Counted from the stretch's first letter, positions 8,696 through 18,956 are shown. The stretch: 64,000 nt of DNA from Candidatus Eisenbacteria bacterium (GCA_035712145.1 DASTBI010000252.1:62001-126000); one strand, 5' to 3'. Notes: generated by a model not told the origin, from the sequence alone. Numbers and translations are program-made.

Positions 8696-9714
8696 CAGGC
8701 AGCCTCCTCGCTGGCGTGGCCCGCGGCCCGCCGGACGTACGCTTCGACGGCGCTCTCGGCGCGGATGGCTTCATCGTGAGTGAACGGGTCGCGCGCGAAC
8801 TTCACGCGGTCCCACACGCGAAGGAGGCCCGCCAGACGCTTCTGATCCTCGTCCGAGAGTCCCGCCTCGGCCAGATGACGGACCAGCTCGGGCGTGGTGT
8901 CGCCCGGGTGCGTGGTGGCGACCGTGGCCTCGAGGAATCGCCGCAGGATCTGTCCGAGACGGAACGAGTGCTCGGCAAAGCGCTCCTGCCGCGGCAGCTC
9001 GAGCTGGCGCAGCTCCGCGAGCGCGGCCATCGCTTCGGCAGCGGGGGACAGCGGAATGCGCGCCGGCGCCGCACCGTCCACCGGCTTCCTGCGGCGGCGA
9101 GCCCTGAGCCATAGCGCGATCAACGCGATCACCAATGCCACGGCCGCGACCCACAGCCAGGGCACGCGCTCCCACCACGGCGCCGCCAGCGGGCCGTGGA
9201 GAGGACGCAGCGTCGCGTTGCTGTCCGCCGCGGTGAGCACCGGGATGACCACGAGGCGCGTGGTGGGAGCGCGGGCGGTGACCTCTTGCCCTCCCGTCAC
9301 TCCGGTCATCGGCGGATAGCGGAACCCGATCCCTGGAATCGAGACCACGCCGAGCTCGAACACCTGGAGCGGAATCTCGACCCACGAGGTGTCGGAGGTG
9401 CCCTCCTTGATCCGTCCTGTGCGGGCGCCAATCCCGAAGCGGGCCGCCTCGCGCTCCCGGCCTTTCTTGAATCCTTCGCGCGGCTCGCCCCAGGTGAACG
9501 CCGTCGCCGAGTCCGGAGCGAACCAGGTCACCTTTCCCCAGGGATTGACGCCGCCGATCACCTCGACGCGATAGGCCACCCGCTCGCCGAGCCGGGCCAT
9601 GGGCGGACGCAGGATGACGCGAACCTGGGGAGCTTGCGCGTGCGCGACGGCGGCGGCGGTCAGCACGACGAACGCCAGCGCCAGGCCGAGCTTGATCCGT
9701 GCCGCGGGTCGCAT
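8695..9714 (-). CDS. BatD-like short membrane protein
   Basis: A 339-residue protein from ATG 9714 (GTG 9717, overlapping the preceding TGA as GTGA, is the alternative). A signal peptide (LGLALAFVVLTAAAVAHAQ) leads into an Ig-like BatD-type domain (PPMARLGERVAYRVEV), then one membrane helix (LWVAAVALVIALIALWL) with a basic anchor, and a helical cytoplasmic tail with DPFTHDEA. The topology resembles DUF4381/BatD-like proteins often placed between DUF58 and batA. Both ends overlap neighbours, placing it firmly in the moxR-bat operon. Probably a scaffold or substrate adaptor, by context only. Confidence 0.75.
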   Translation of the reverse strand: MRPAARIKLGLALAFVVLTAAAVAHAQAPQVRVILRPPMARLGERVAYRVEVIGGVNPWGKVTWFAPDSATAFTWGEPREGFKKGREREAARFGIGARTGRIKEGTSDTSWVEIPLQVFELGVVSIPGIGFRYPPMTGVTGGQEVTARAPTTRLVVIPVLTAADSNATLRPLHGPLAAPWWERVPWLWVAAVALVIALIALWLRARRRRKPVDGAAPARIPLSPAAEAMAALAELRQLELPRQERFAEHSFRLGQILRRFLEATVATTHPGDTTPELVRHLAEAGLSDEDQKRLAGLLRVWDRVKFARDPFTHDEAIRAESAVEAYVRRAAGHASEEAA

Positions 9715-10597
9715 CACTCCGCGCCTCGACGGCGACCGCGCCGCCCGAAGTAGCGCATCAGGACCGGAAGGTAGGAGCGGTCGGTGCGAATCTCGACCAG
9801 CGGGCAGCGGCTTCGGGCCAGCGCCTGCTCCACCTCCTGCCACTGCGCGCGCGCCTCCTGCTGATAGCGCTCGCGGCGCCGCCGGCTGCCCGTGTTCACC
9901 AGCCGCCGCTCGCCCGTTTCGAGGTCTTCCACTTCCACCCAGCCCACACCCGGAAGCACCTCGTCGCGCGGATCGCGGAGCACCAACGCGGTCAGCTCGT
10001 GGCGCCGGCCCATCACGCGCCAGTCGCGCGGGTCGATCCTGTCCTGGAAGTCGGAGACCCAGAACACCAGGCTGCGCCGGTGGGTGGTGCGGGTCACGAA
10101 GCGCGCGGCTTCACCGAGCCTGGTGCCCTGGCTCTTGGGGTTGACGGTGAGCACGTCACGGAGGATCCGCAGCACGTGGTGGCGTCCGCGCGCGGGCGGC
10201 ACGACGTGCTCGACCTTTCCGGCCGCCAGCACGAGGCCCACGCGATCGTCGTTGCGGAGCGCGGCGAAGCCGAGGATCGCGCACAGCTCGGCGGCCAGCT
10301 CGCGCTTCTCGGCGCCCGCGGTGCCGAAGCGCATCGAGCGTGAGATGTCGACCACCAGGATGATCGTGAGCTCGCGCTGCTCGACGAAGCGCTTGACGAA
10401 GGGCTGGCCGTAGCGCGCGGTCACGTTCCAGTCGATGTCGCGGACTTCGTCGCCGGGAACGTACGGCCGCACTTCCTCGAATTCGATGCCGCGGCCCTTG
10501 AAGACGCTCTCGGTCTGGCCCGCGAGGAGATCCTCGACCAGGTGGCGGCTGCGGATCTCGATGCGGCGGACCTTGCGCAGCAGCTCCGTGGTCTGCA

Positions 10598-10598
<1 letters not shown>
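9714..10598 (-). CDS. DUF58 (VWA-like) protein
   Basis: A 294-residue soluble protein with the DUF58 hallmark GRGIEFEEVRPYVPGDEVRDIDWN (residues 35-58, quoted here only to show the family pattern in parts: GRG.EF, RPY.PGD, IDWN) and a MIDAS-type D84-I-S86-R-S88. DUF58 genes nearly always follow moxR and are thought to be the VWA partner of the MoxR chaperone. The start ATG 10598 shares one base with the moxR stop (TGATG), and the stop overlaps the next gene. It lacks membrane helices, so it probably acts on the cytoplasmic side. Confidence 0.92.
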
Positions 10599-11584
<986 letters not shown>

Positions 11585-11634
11585 CGGTTCCATCCTCTGA
11601 CAACGGAATCGGCCAAGTGGTGACGCGAGGCCGC

Positions 11635-11663
11635 AGTATAGCGAAGCCCCCCAAGGGCACCAA
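11635..11663 (-). promoter_or_regulatory. Putative sigma70 promoter of the moxR-bat operon
   Basis: Minus strand: -35 TTGGTG (11663-11658), 17-bp spacer, -10 TATACT (11640-11635). The -10 is a good consensus match and the predicted leader is about 45 bases. This is the only promoter candidate seen for the six-gene operon. Confidence 0.6.
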
Positions 11664-11707
11664 CGCACGCGGCCGCGCGCGGAGCCGCAAATCACGCGCT
11701 GGTCGCG

Positions 11708-11729
11708 GCCGTCCCGGGCCCGGGACGGC
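11708..11729. repeat. Perfect 22-bp palindrome in the divergent intergenic region
   Basis: An uninterrupted inverted repeat (arms GCCGTCCCGGG and CCCGGGACGGC) lies between moxR and the plus-strand microprotein operon. It is followed by another GC-rich inverted stretch to about 11743. There is no T-run on either side, so it is not an ordinary intrinsic terminator. It could be an operator or simply a GC-rich hairpin. The rest of 11664-11869 shows no gene. Confidence 0.6.
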
Positions 11730-11869
11730 AGGGCGCCCGGGCCCAACGTGCCTTCGACCCCCGCGAGGAGTATCTTTAGTCGCCGTTCTCCGAAGCCGAT
11801 AACGGAGGTGGTTCGAAGCGTGGGACGAAGGTCCACGAAGTCCCCACTCGAGAGTCGCAGGGAGGCGTA

Positions 11870-12031
11870 TTGCACAAGTCCATGGTCATTCTCTACATCG
11901 ATCCGGTTTCGGGGTCTCTGCTCTTCCAGACCCTGATTGCGGGGTTCCTGGGCGCCGTGGCGTTCTGGCGTAAGTCCATCTGGGCGTTCTTCACCCGCCT
12001 CTTCGGCCCCAAGGAGAATCGCGAGAGCTGA
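11870..12031 (+). CDS. Small membrane protein (49-53 aa), first gene of an envelope trio
   Basis: A short gene not usually called. From ATG 11882 it encodes 49 residues; from TTG 11870 it encodes 53 and has GGGAGG four bases upstream, so TTG is preferred. The product begins MVILYIDPVSGSLL, has one membrane helix (LLFQTLIAGFLGAVAFW) and a basic tail (RKSIWAFFTRLFG). Small proteins with a Y-I-D-P-x-x-G-S start, one helix and an aromatic/basic tail recur beside surface-polysaccharide and sulfatase genes; that recollection is from memory. The TGA at 12029-12031 overlaps the ATG of the methyltransferase gene (TGATG), which argues strongly that it is translated. Function unknown. Confidence 0.75.
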   Translation: MHKSMVILYIDPVSGSLLFQTLIAGFLGAVAFWRKSIWAFFTRLFGPKENRES

Positions 12032-13464
12032 TGCCCGCTGTCGCCGGTCCGTCGAGTCATCGGATCGGGGGCTCGTTCCGTGATCCCGCCGGTTACGTGT
12101 TCGCCCGCGAAGGACGGATCTTTCGCGCGATCGACGAGGCCACGGCCGGCCATCTCCGAGCCCTCGAACGAGCCGGTGTCCTTTCCCGGCTGATCGAGTC
12201 GGGCGCGGTCGTCCGCACCCGCTTCGTGGACGATCCGCACCTGAGCGCCGGCCTCGCGGCCGAGCACGCGCCGTTCGCCGCCTTTCTCGAGCACGACCTG
12301 ATCGCCACGCTGAGCTTTCCCTACGAGTGGACGGTGTCGATGATCGCCGACGCCGGCCTCGCGACGCTCGACGTGCAGGATCAGGCGCTGGCGGCCAGCG
12401 CCTCCTTGAAGGATGCCACCGCCTTCAACGTCCAGTTCGTGCGCGGCCGTCCCGTCTTCATCGACCTCGGCTCCTTCGAGCGGCCCGCGCGCCTCGACGT
12501 GTGGTTCGCGCTCGGACAGTTCAACCAGATGTTCGTGTTTCCGCTGCTCCTGTGCGTTCACCATGGCTGGGATCCGCGCGCCTACTTCCTGCCGCGCCTC
12601 TCGGGACGCTCGGTGGAGGACGTCGCGCGCACCCTGGGACGCCTGGAGCGATGGGGACCGCGCGCCCTCTTCGACGTCACGCTGCCGCTCGCGCTCAACC
12701 GCGCGGCGCAAAAGCAGGCCCAGGTGGACCGCTCGCTGCTCGAGAAGGCCAACCCCGATGCCCGGGCGCAGCGCCTGCAGATCGACCGGCTGCGCGGCAA
12801 GCTGCGCAAGCTCGCCTCCTCCTACAAGCCCGCCGGCGCCTGGTCGGACTACGAGCGCACCTGCACGTATACCGACGCCGCCGAAGAGGCGAAAAAGGCG
12901 CTGGTGCGGCGCTTCATCGAGGCCCGGCGGCCGAAGCGCGTGCTCGACCTCGGATGCAACACCGGCGACTACAGCCGCATCGCCGCGGCGGCCGGCGCCG
13001 AGGTGATCGCGGCCGACGGCGACCATGACGCGGTCGAGATCCTCTACCGGCGGCTGCGCCGCGAGCCGGCCTCCATCACGCCGATGGTGGTCGACATCAC
13101 GAACCCCAGTCCCGCGATCGGCTTCCTCAACCAGGAGCGGCCTTCTTTCCTGGAGCGCCTCGACACCGACTGCGTGCTCGGCCTGGCGCTGCTCCACCAC
13201 CTGCTGATCTCTGGAAATCTGTCGCTGGACGCGGCCTGCGAGCTGTTCGCCGCGCTGACCCGCGATCTGCTGGTGCTCGAGTTCGTGCCCACCGACGACC
13301 CGATGTTCCGCCGCATGCTGCAGTTCCGGCGCGATCTCTTCTCGGGCATCGACCTGGCGGCCTGCAAGCGCGCCTTCGGCCAGCGCTTCCGCCTGCTCGA
13401 AGAACACGCCATCGAGGGCTCGCCCCGCACGCTGCTGTTCTATGCCAAGGAGGCCCCGATATGA
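12031..13464 (+). CDS. Class I SAM-dependent methyltransferase, NoeA-like
   Basis: A 477-residue two-domain protein. The C-terminal half has a Rossmann SAM-binding motif, VLDLGCNTG (304-312), followed by an acidic loop (AADGDHDA). The N-terminal ~270 residues carry FNVQFVRGRPVFIDLGSFE, typical of the large NoeA/nodulation-type methyltransferases, plus a basic helical linker. These enzymes methylate surface polysaccharide or lipid-linked sugars; the exact substrate is not known. It is coupled on both sides: TGATG with the microprotein and ATGA with the following sulfatase-fold gene. Confidence 0.85.
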   Translation: MPAVAGPSSHRIGGSFRDPAGYVFAREGRIFRAIDEATAGHLRALERAGVLSRLIESGAVVRTRFVDDPHLSAGLAAEHAPFAAFLEHDLIATLSFPYEWTVSMIADAGLATLDVQDQALAASASLKDATAFNVQFVRGRPVFIDLGSFERPARLDVWFALGQFNQMFVFPLLLCVHHGWDPRAYFLPRLSGRSVEDVARTLGRLERWGPRALFDVTLPLALNRAAQKQAQVDRSLLEKANPDARAQRLQIDRLRGKLRKLASSYKPAGAWSDYERTCTYTDAAEEAKKALVRRFIEARRPKRVLDLGCNTGDYSRIAAAAGAEVIAADGDHDAVEILYRRLRREPASITPMVVDITNPSPAIGFLNQERPSFLERLDTDCVLGLALLHHLLISGNLSLDAACELFAALTRDLLVLEFVPTDDPMFRRMLQFRRDLFSGIDLAACKRAFGQRFRLLEEHAIEGSPRTLLFYAKEAPI

Positions 13465-15080
13465 GCGACGCGCTCCGAAGCTCGGGAGCGCGCCACCTGT
13501 TCGGACGGTTCGTCGCGGCGACGTTCGTCGTCTTCCTGCACTTCGCCCCCGAGATCAGCTCCTATCAGAACGTCCGCAACCGTTTCTTCCGGCAGTGGAG
13601 CCTCAACGACGCGATCTCGCTGACGCTCGACATCTTCGTGCTCGGCACGCTCATCACGCTGGTCGTGCAGGCGCTCGACCGCCCGCAGTGGCCACGGGTG
13701 CGGGGCGTGATCCGCGCGCTGTTCGTGCTGGCCATCGTGAGCGGGATCGTGGCCAACATCGAGATCCTCCACCGCCCGCACTTCCTCTCGTTCGAGATCC
13801 TGTGGCTGCTGATGGCCGGAGCGGTGGGCTACTCCCTCGCCAAGCCCCAGAGCCGGGTGGTGCGCTTCGCATACAAGCTCTCGCTGGTCTTCTCGCCCCT
13901 GATCCCGATCGTCCTGATCCAGATGTTCATGTGGAGCACCTGGGGGGCCCCGCACCGCCCGCTGCGGGTGTCGTTTCCCACCGGTCCTTCGCGTCCCGTG
14001 TTCGTGTTCGTATTCGACGAGTGGTCGTTCGTTCGCTCCGCACCCGGCGGGGAATTCCGCTCGACGCTTCCGCATCTGCGCGAGCTGGCCGAGCGCTCGT
14101 TGTTCTTCCGCAACGCCCAGTCGCCGGGGGACGACACCTATCGGGCCCTGCCGCTCCTGCTCTACGGGGATCACCCGCTCGACCACCTGCCGCGGGTGTT
14201 CAACAAGATCGGCAAGCGGGGCCGGGAGTACGTCACCAGCAGCCGCCCGCCGCAGCGCGTGGAGAGCATCTTCTCGGTGGCAAGAAGCGCCGGCTACAAC
14301 ACGGCGCTGATCGGCTTCTATCTTCCCTACGAGAGCATGTTCCGAGACTCCGTGGACTTCGGCCGCGGCTATTCCTTCTACCCCGTGACCTCGAGCCTGT
14401 GGAGGCGGATGCTGCTCGACGCGCTCGAAGCCTTGCGCTACGAGACCGATCCCATATCCCGCCACCTCTTCCGCATCCTCTACGCCAAGGTGTTCACTCG
14501 GAACTGGCTGCGGCTGCACGAGCGCATGGGCAGCGGCATCGAGGACGCCGTGGACAAGATGCCGAAGAACACGCTCACCTTCGTCCACTACCCCCTGCCG
14601 CACGCGCCCTTCATCTGGAACGAGGACGGCACATTCCGCGGCGTCTATCCGATCGACTGGCATCGCACCAGCGCCGAGATGGACGGTGCTCTGGGAACCG
14701 AAGAGGAGTATCAGCGGCAGCTCGTTTACTTCGACAAAGTCGTCGGCGAGCTGATGGACCGGCTGAGGAAGGAAGGAAAGTACGACGACGCGCTGATCGT
14801 GCTCACGTCGGATCACTCGTGGCGCTTCGATCCGGATTCCAAGCTCGCCAACGGGGCGCGTCGCTGGGTGCCGCTGATCGTCAAGCTACCGGGCCAGACT
14901 CGAGGGTGCGTGATCGACACCCCCATCTCGAATATCCGGTATCAGGGTTTCGTGCGTCACGTGCTGCGCGGCGATGCCGACGATCCCGAGATCGAGGCGA
15001 TCCTCCGGCAGTGCGCCGAATCCACTTCCGGGCGCATCGACGCGCCGCCCGGTTCGGGCCGCGCCAGCGGGCTTCCCTAG
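13461..15080 (+). CDS. Membrane-anchored sulfatase/alkaline-phosphatase superfamily protein
   Basis: A 539-residue protein. Four to five N-terminal membrane helices (to ~160) precede an alkaline-phosphatase-fold catalytic domain. D186 in VFVFDEW, the probable nucleophile T226 in [10 protein letters not shown]381 in PHAPF and D451-H452 in LTSDHSW fit the metal and nucleophile positions of this superfamily (LTA synthase, EptA and membrane sulfatases). Such enzymes transfer or remove phospho- or sulfo-groups on surface glycolipids. The start ATG 13461 overlaps the methyltransferase stop; the end overlaps the convergent glyA end by four bases. Together with the two upstream genes it likely modifies an envelope glycan. 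Confidence 0.85.
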   Translation: MSDALRSSGARHLFGRFVAATFVVFLHFAPEISSYQNVRNRFFRQWSLNDAISLTLDIFVLGTLITLVVQALDRPQWPRVRGVIRALFVLAIVSGIVANIEILHRPHFLSFEILWLLMAGAVGYSLAKPQSRVVRFAYKLSLVFSPLIPIVLIQMFMWSTWGAPHRPLRVSFPTGPSRPVFVFVFDEWSFVRSAPGGEFRSTLPHLRELAERSLFFRNAQSPGDDTYRALPLLLYGDHPLDHLPRVFNKIGKRGREYVTSSRPPQRVESIFSVARSAGYNTALIGFYLPYESMFRDSVDFGRGYSFYPVTSSLWRRMLLDALEALRYETDPISRHLFRILYAKVFTRNWLRLHERMGSGIEDAVDKMPKNTLTFVHYPLPHAPFIWNEDGTFRGVYPIDWHRTSAEMDGALGTEEEYQRQLVYFDKVVGELMDRLRKEGKYDDALIVLTSDHSWRFDPDSKLANGARRWVPLIVKLPGQTRGCVIDTPISNIRYQGFVRHVLRGDADDPEIEAILRQCAESTSGRIDAPPGSGRASGLP

Positions 15081-16330
15081 CGGAGCACCGGCTCCCAGGC
15101 GAAGAGCGGGAATGCCGCGGCCAGCTCGCGCACCTCGCGGCCGACCGCCTCGCCGTGGGCCTCGTCCTCGGGCCGCTCCAGGACCCGGGCGATCCAATCG
15201 GCGATCATCCGCATCTCCTCCACCCCGAAGCCGCGCGTGGTGAGCGCCGGGGTGCCGATCCGGATGCCGCTCGTCACCCACGGCTTCTGCGGATCGTCGG
15301 GCACGGCGTTCTTGTTGACGGTGATCGAGGCGCGATGGAGCGCCTCCTCGGCGATCTTGCCGGTCAGCGAGCGGCGGCGCAGATCCACGAGCAGCAGATG
15401 ATTGTCGGTGCCGCCCGACACCAGGTCGAAGCCGCGCGCCGTGAGCCCCGAGGCCAGAGTCGCCGCATTCTGGATCACGCGCGCCTGGTAGCTCTTGAAC
15501 CCCTCGGTCAGCGCCTCGCCGAAGCACACCGCCTTGGCGGCGATGATGTGCATGAGCGGTCCGCCCTGCAGCATCGGGAACACTGTCTTGTCGAGCTTCT
15601 CGCCGAGCTCCTGGCGCGACAGCACGAACCCGCCGCGGGGACCGCGCAGGGTCTTGTGCGTGGTGCTGGTCACCAGGTCCGCGTGCGGCACGGGGCTCGG
15701 GTGGAGCCCGGCGGCCACCAGGCCGGCGATGTGGGCCATGTCGACGACCAGCGTGGCGCCGACTTCGCGGGCGATGCGGCCGAAGCGCTCGAAATCGATG
15801 ACCCGAGGATACGCGCTCGCCCCGGCGACGATGAGCCGCGGCCGATGCTCGCGCGCCAGCGCTTCCATCTGCTCGTAGTCGATGCGCCCGTCCTCGGGAC
15901 GGACGCCGTACTGAACGGCCTTGAACAGCCGTCCGGAGAACGACACCGAATGCCCGTGGGTGAGGTGCCCGCCGTGCGCCAGGCTCATGCCCAGCAGCGT
16001 GTCGCCCGGCGCGGCCACCGCAAGGTACGCGGCAAGGTTGGCGGACGCGCCCGAGTGAGCCTGCACGTTGGCGTGCCCCGCACCGAACAGCCGGCCGACG
16101 CGCTCGAGCGCCAGGTTCTCGGCCACGTCGACGAATTCGCAGCCGCCGTAATAGCGCTTCCCCGGGAGGCCTTCGGCGTACTTGTTGTTCATCACCGAGC
16201 CCATCGCCTCGAGCACCGCCGCGCTGGCGAAGTTCTCGGAGGCGATCAGCTCGAGCGTCTGCATCTGACGCCGGCGCTCCGCGGCGATCGCTTCGGCGAT
16301 GACGGGATCCTGATCCCTCAGTTCCGACAC
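15077..16330 (-). CDS. glyA: Serine hydroxymethyltransferase
   Basis: PLP enzyme that interconverts serine and glycine and feeds one-carbon units into tetrahydrofolate. The 417-residue sequence is full length with LELIASENF, the TPGD-like cofactor region, [11 protein letters not shown] and the PLP lysine K226 in [13 protein letters not shown]. It follows rpiB after one base and is the last gene of the purD-glyA run, consistent with supplying one-carbon units for purine synthesis. Its end overlaps the convergent sulfatase-fold gene. Confidence 0.97.
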   Translation of the reverse strand: MSELRDQDPVIAEAIAAERRRQMQTLELIASENFASAAVLEAMGSVMNNKYAEGLPGKRYYGGCEFVDVAENLALERVGRLFGAGHANVQAHSGASANLAAYLAVAAPGDTLLGMSLAHGGHLTHGHSVSFSGRLFKAVQYGVRPEDGRIDYEQMEALAREHRPRLIVAGASAYPRVIDFERFGRIAREVGATLVVDMAHIAGLVAAGLHPSPVPHADLVTSTTHKTLRGPRGGFVLSRQELGEKLDKTVFPMLQGGPLMHIIAAKAVCFGEALTEGFKSYQARVIQNAATLASGLTARGFDLVSGGTDNHLLLVDLRRRSLTGKIAEEALHRASITVNKNAVPDDPQKPWVTSGIRIGTPALTTRGFGVEEMRMIADWIARVLERPEDEAHGEAVGREVRELAAAFPLFAWEPVLR

Positions 16331-16331
16331 G

Positions 16332-16787
16332 TCAGCTCCTGATCAGGCGGTGCTCGTAGGCGCTGATCTTCTGGATCCGCGCGACGTGACGGCCGCCTTC
16401 GAAGGGGGTTTGGAGCCAGATCTCGAGCCAGCGCGCCGCGTCGTCGGGATTCGCCAGCCGTCCCCCGAGCGCGAGCACGTTGGAGTCGTTGTGCTGCCGC
16501 GTGAGACGCGCGGTCTCGTCGCTGTACACGAGCGCCGCGCGCACGCCATTCACCTTGTTGGCCACGATCGCTTCGCCGATTCCGCTTCCGCCGAGCACGA
16601 TGCCACGCTCCGCGCGACCGGAGGCGACCCGCTCGGCGACCGGAATGCAGAAGTCGGGATAGTCCACCGGGGGCTCGGCGGCATGGGTGCCGAGATCTTC
16701 GACCTCGTGACCCGCGCGGATCAGCTCCTGCTCGAGACGCTCTTTCAGCGCGAAGCCGGCGTGATCGCTTCCGATCGCGACGCGCAC
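16332..16787 (-). CDS. rpiB: Ribose-5-phosphate isomerase B
   Basis: Interconverts ribose-5-phosphate and ribulose-5-phosphate in the pentose phosphate pathway. The 151-residue sequence is full length, with [11 protein letters not shown] and SRQHND-like [15 protein letters not shown]. The catalytic Cys of the E. coli enzyme (ICGTGIG) is Gly here ([11 protein letters not shown]), and a Glu (E72) follows, as in the mycobacterial type, where Glu is the base. So it is probably active with the Glu mechanism. It lies 10 bases after ilvE and one base before glyA. Confidence 0.93.
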   Translation of the reverse strand: MRVAIGSDHAGFALKERLEQELIRAGHEVEDLGTHAAEPPVDYPDFCIPVAERVASGRAERGIVLGGSGIGEAIVANKVNGVRAALVYSDETARLTRQHNDSNVLALGGRLANPDDAARWLEIWLQTPFEGGRHVARIQKISAYEHRLIRS

Positions 16788-16797
16788 GCGCCCGGGC

Positions 16798-17745
16798 TCA
16801 GCGTGTCCGCGAGGCCGCCGGCTGAGGCACCGGCGTCAGCCACTGATGGCGGTCGGGCGTCTCGCCGCGCACGATTCCGAAGAACGCGGTCTGCAGCGCC
16901 TTGGTGATCGGCCCCGGCTCTCCGGTGCCGATCGGAATCCGGTCCACCGAGGTGATCGGATTGATCTCGACGGCGGTGCCGCAGAAGAACATCTCGTCCA
17001 TCAGGTAGAGCTGCTCGCGCGGGATCACCTGCTCGCGGACCGTGTAGCCCAGGTCCGCGGCGAGCTGGATGACGCTGGCGCGGGTGATGCCGGCGAGGAT
17101 GGAGCTGGTGATCGGCGGCGTGACCAGATCGCCCTTCAGCACCGCGAAGACGTTCTGGCCGCTGCCTTCGCTCACGAAGCCTCGCACGTCGAGCGCGATG
17201 GCCTCGGCGTATCCGTCGACCAGCGCCTCCATCTTCATGAGCTGCGAGTTCATGTAGTTGGCCGAGGCCTTGGCCAGCGCCGGAAGCGTGTTGGGCGCGA
17301 AGCGCCACCAGGAGCTGACCTTGACCGCCACGCCCTTGCTGAGCGCCTCCTCGCCGAGATACTTGCCCCACGGGAAGGCGGCGACCGCGACCTCGACCGG
17401 AGAGCCGAAGGGGTTGACGCCCAGGTTCTCGTAGCCGCGGTAGATCAGCGGACGCAGGTAACAGTCGCCGAGGTCGTTGACCGCGACGACCTCCAGGCAG
17501 GCGTTGCGGATCTGCTCGCGCGTGAACGGCAGCTCCATGCGGTAGATCTTGGCGGAGCCCATCAGCCGGTCGAGATGCTCGTCGAGCCGGAAGATCGCGG
17601 GTCCGCGTTTGGTCTTGTAGCAGCGGATCCCTTCGAAAACGCTCGAGGCATAGTGCGCGACATGGGCGAGAACGTGGATGGTGGCGTCTTCCCAAGCCAC
17701 CCACTTCCCGTTCATCCAGATCTTCTCGACCTTGGTGATGGCCAT
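16798..17745 (-). CDS. ilvE: Branched-chain amino acid aminotransferase
   Basis: Fold-type IV PLP transaminase for the last step of Leu, Ile and Val synthesis. The 315 residues include FEGIRCY, the PLP lysine K159 in ALAKASANYMNS, E193 in SEGSGQNVF, and FFCGTAVEI. ATG 17745 is preceded by AGAGG six bases upstream. It sits between the phosphatase and rpiB in the same-strand run; a 12-bp palindrome (17763-17774) lies in the gap just after the phosphatase stop. A D-amino-acid transaminase is unlikely given the SEGSGQN and GTAVEI motifs. Confidence 0.95.
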   Translation of the reverse strand: MAITKVEKIWMNGKWVAWEDATIHVLAHVAHYASSVFEGIRCYKTKRGPAIFRLDEHLDRLMGSAKIYRMELPFTREQIRNACLEVVAVNDLGDCYLRPLIYRGYENLGVNPFGSPVEVAVAAFPWGKYLGEEALSKGVAVKVSSWWRFAPNTLPALAKASANYMNSQLMKMEALVDGYAEAIALDVRGFVSEGSGQNVFAVLKGDLVTPPITSSILAGITRASVIQLAADLGYTVREQVIPREQLYLMDEMFFCGTAVEINPITSVDRIPIGTGEPGPITKALQTAFFGIVRGETPDRHQWLTPVPQPAASRTR

Positions 17746-17774
17746 GGCTTACCTCTGGCTGCGGTCCCGGGACC

Positions 17775-18266
17775 TCAGGCGGACCGGGTCCGCAATGCCT
17801 CCTGAATCGAAGGAACGACCCGCTGGAGGTGACGCTGGATCCGGCGCCAGCACTCTTCGTACGCCTCGATCGAGGCCCCGAAGGGATCCGACACCGGCCA
17901 GGCGGGCTCCCCCGGCGGTGGGTAGTCGCTCAACAGGTGCACCTTCTTGGGATCGCCGCCCAGCGTGTGAACCGCGGCCAGGTGGGCCCGCTCCATGACC
18001 AGGATGAGGTCGGCTTCACGGACGAGAGCCGGAGTCAGGCGTCGCGATCGATGGCTCGTGAGATCCACTCCGTTGTCGCTTGCGATCTTGATGCTGGGCT
18101 CGGTGGCCGGCTGTCCCTCCCAGGCCGCCGTTCCCGCCGACTCCACTTCCACTCGCTCGGTGTCCGCACCCAGCTCACGGCGCAGCAGACCGGCCGCCAT
18201 GGGACTGCGGCAGGTATTCCCGGTGCACACCAGGAGAACGCGGAAGAGGGATTCGGAGCGCGACAC
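17775..18266 (-). CDS. Low-molecular-weight phosphatase, protein-arginine phosphatase-like
   Basis: A 163-residue LMW-PTP fold enzyme. The P-loop is C14-TGNT-C19-R20 in VCTGNTCRSPMA, and the general acid is D127 in SDPFGASIEAY. The P-loop residue T18 is Thr as in B. subtilis YwlE, where Thr favours phospho-arginine; tyrosine phosphatases usually have Ile. No McsB-type arginine kinase is in the window, so the substrate remains open. Start GTG 18266 lies 9 bases downstream of a -10 box (TATCCT 18281-18276), and no Shine-Dalgarno is present, so the mRNA may be nearly leaderless. An alternative role in capsule or EPS tyrosine dephosphorylation (Wzb-like) is possible. Confidence 0.88.
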   Translation of the reverse strand: MSRSESLFRVLLVCTGNTCRSPMAAGLLRRELGADTERVEVESAGTAAWEGQPATEPSIKIASDNGVDLTSHRSRRLTPALVREADLILVMERAHLAAVHTLGGDPKKVHLLSDYPPPGEPAWPVSDPFGASIEAYEECWRRIQRHLQRVVPSIQEALRTRSA

Positions 18267-18275
18267 GCTGGGCCA

Positions 18276-18305
18276 AGGATAGGAGGCCCCGCGCGGGCGA
18301 GTCAA
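18276..18305 (-). promoter_or_regulatory. Sigma70-type promoter of the LMW phosphatase gene
   Basis: Minus strand: -35 TTGACT (18305-18300), 18-bp spacer, -10 TATCCT (18281-18276). The -35 overlaps the tsaC stop. Predicted transcription start is within a few bases of GTG 18266. Confidence 0.65.
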
Positions 18306-18955
18306 TCGGCGTCGGCCTTCGTCTCGTCGTCGAACTCGCCGAGCTCGGCTTCGACGTCGACGGCGCCGCGCCGCAGCAGACGCGGACGCGTTGCGCTCAC
18401 GTCCACCAGAGTCGAAGGGAACCGCTTGTCCCGGGGTCCGCCGTCCAGCACCAGATCCAATTGATTGCCGAAGATCCGCATCACCTCCTCGGCGGTCCGC
18501 GCGGGGGGTTGGCCGGTGAGGTTGGCGCTGCTGGCCACGACTGGCCCGCCGATGCGCGACAGCAGCCGCTCGCACAGCCGATCCTTGGGGCAGCGCAGCG
18601 CGATGGTGCCTCCGGCCCCGCGCACCGGCGGCGGCACCACCGCGGCGGCCAGGAAGATCATCGACAGCGGCCCCGGCCAGAAACGCTGGATCAACCGCTC
18701 GGCGACCGGCGGCACGTCGGCCGCGAGTCCATAGACCTGCGAAGGCGTCGGAATCAGCGAGATCACCGCGAGGGACAGATCACGCCGCTTGAGACGCGCC
18801 ACCATCTCGACCGCCCGCACATCGAAGAGCGAGCACCCGAGGCCATAGAGGGTGTCGGTCGGGAACCCGATGACGCCCCCGCGCAGCACCGTCTCGGCGG
18901 CGGCGTCGAGCGCCTCCTCGTCGGGCGAGTCGGGATCGATCTTGAAGAGATCCAA
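18302..18955 (-). CDS. tsaC: TsaC/Sua5/YrdC family threonylcarbamoyl-AMP synthase
   Basis: Makes threonylcarbamoyl-AMP for the t6A37 modification of ANN-decoding tRNAs. The 217 residues show GGVIGFPTDTLYGLGC (ATP/threonine site), RFWPGPLSMIFLA and VASSANLTGQPP. The KxR element reads KRRDLSLAV, slightly different from the usual KGRP. The start is set at TTG 18955, two bases after the purE stop, with AAGGA about eight bases upstream; a longer frame would run into purE and lacks family similarity. The C-terminus is acidic. A YciO-type paralogue cannot be excluded. Confidence 0.88.
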   Translation of the reverse strand: MDLFKIDPDSPDEEALDAAAETVLRGGVIGFPTDTLYGLGCSLFDVRAVEMVARLKRRDLSLAVISLIPTPSQVYGLAADVPPVAERLIQRFWPGPLSMIFLAAAVVPPPVRGAGGTIALRCPKDRLCERLLSRIGGPVVASSANLTGQPPARTAEEVMRIFGNQLDLVLDGGPRDKRFPSTLVDVSATRPRLLRRGAVDVEAELGEFDDETKADAD

Positions 18956-18956
18956 A

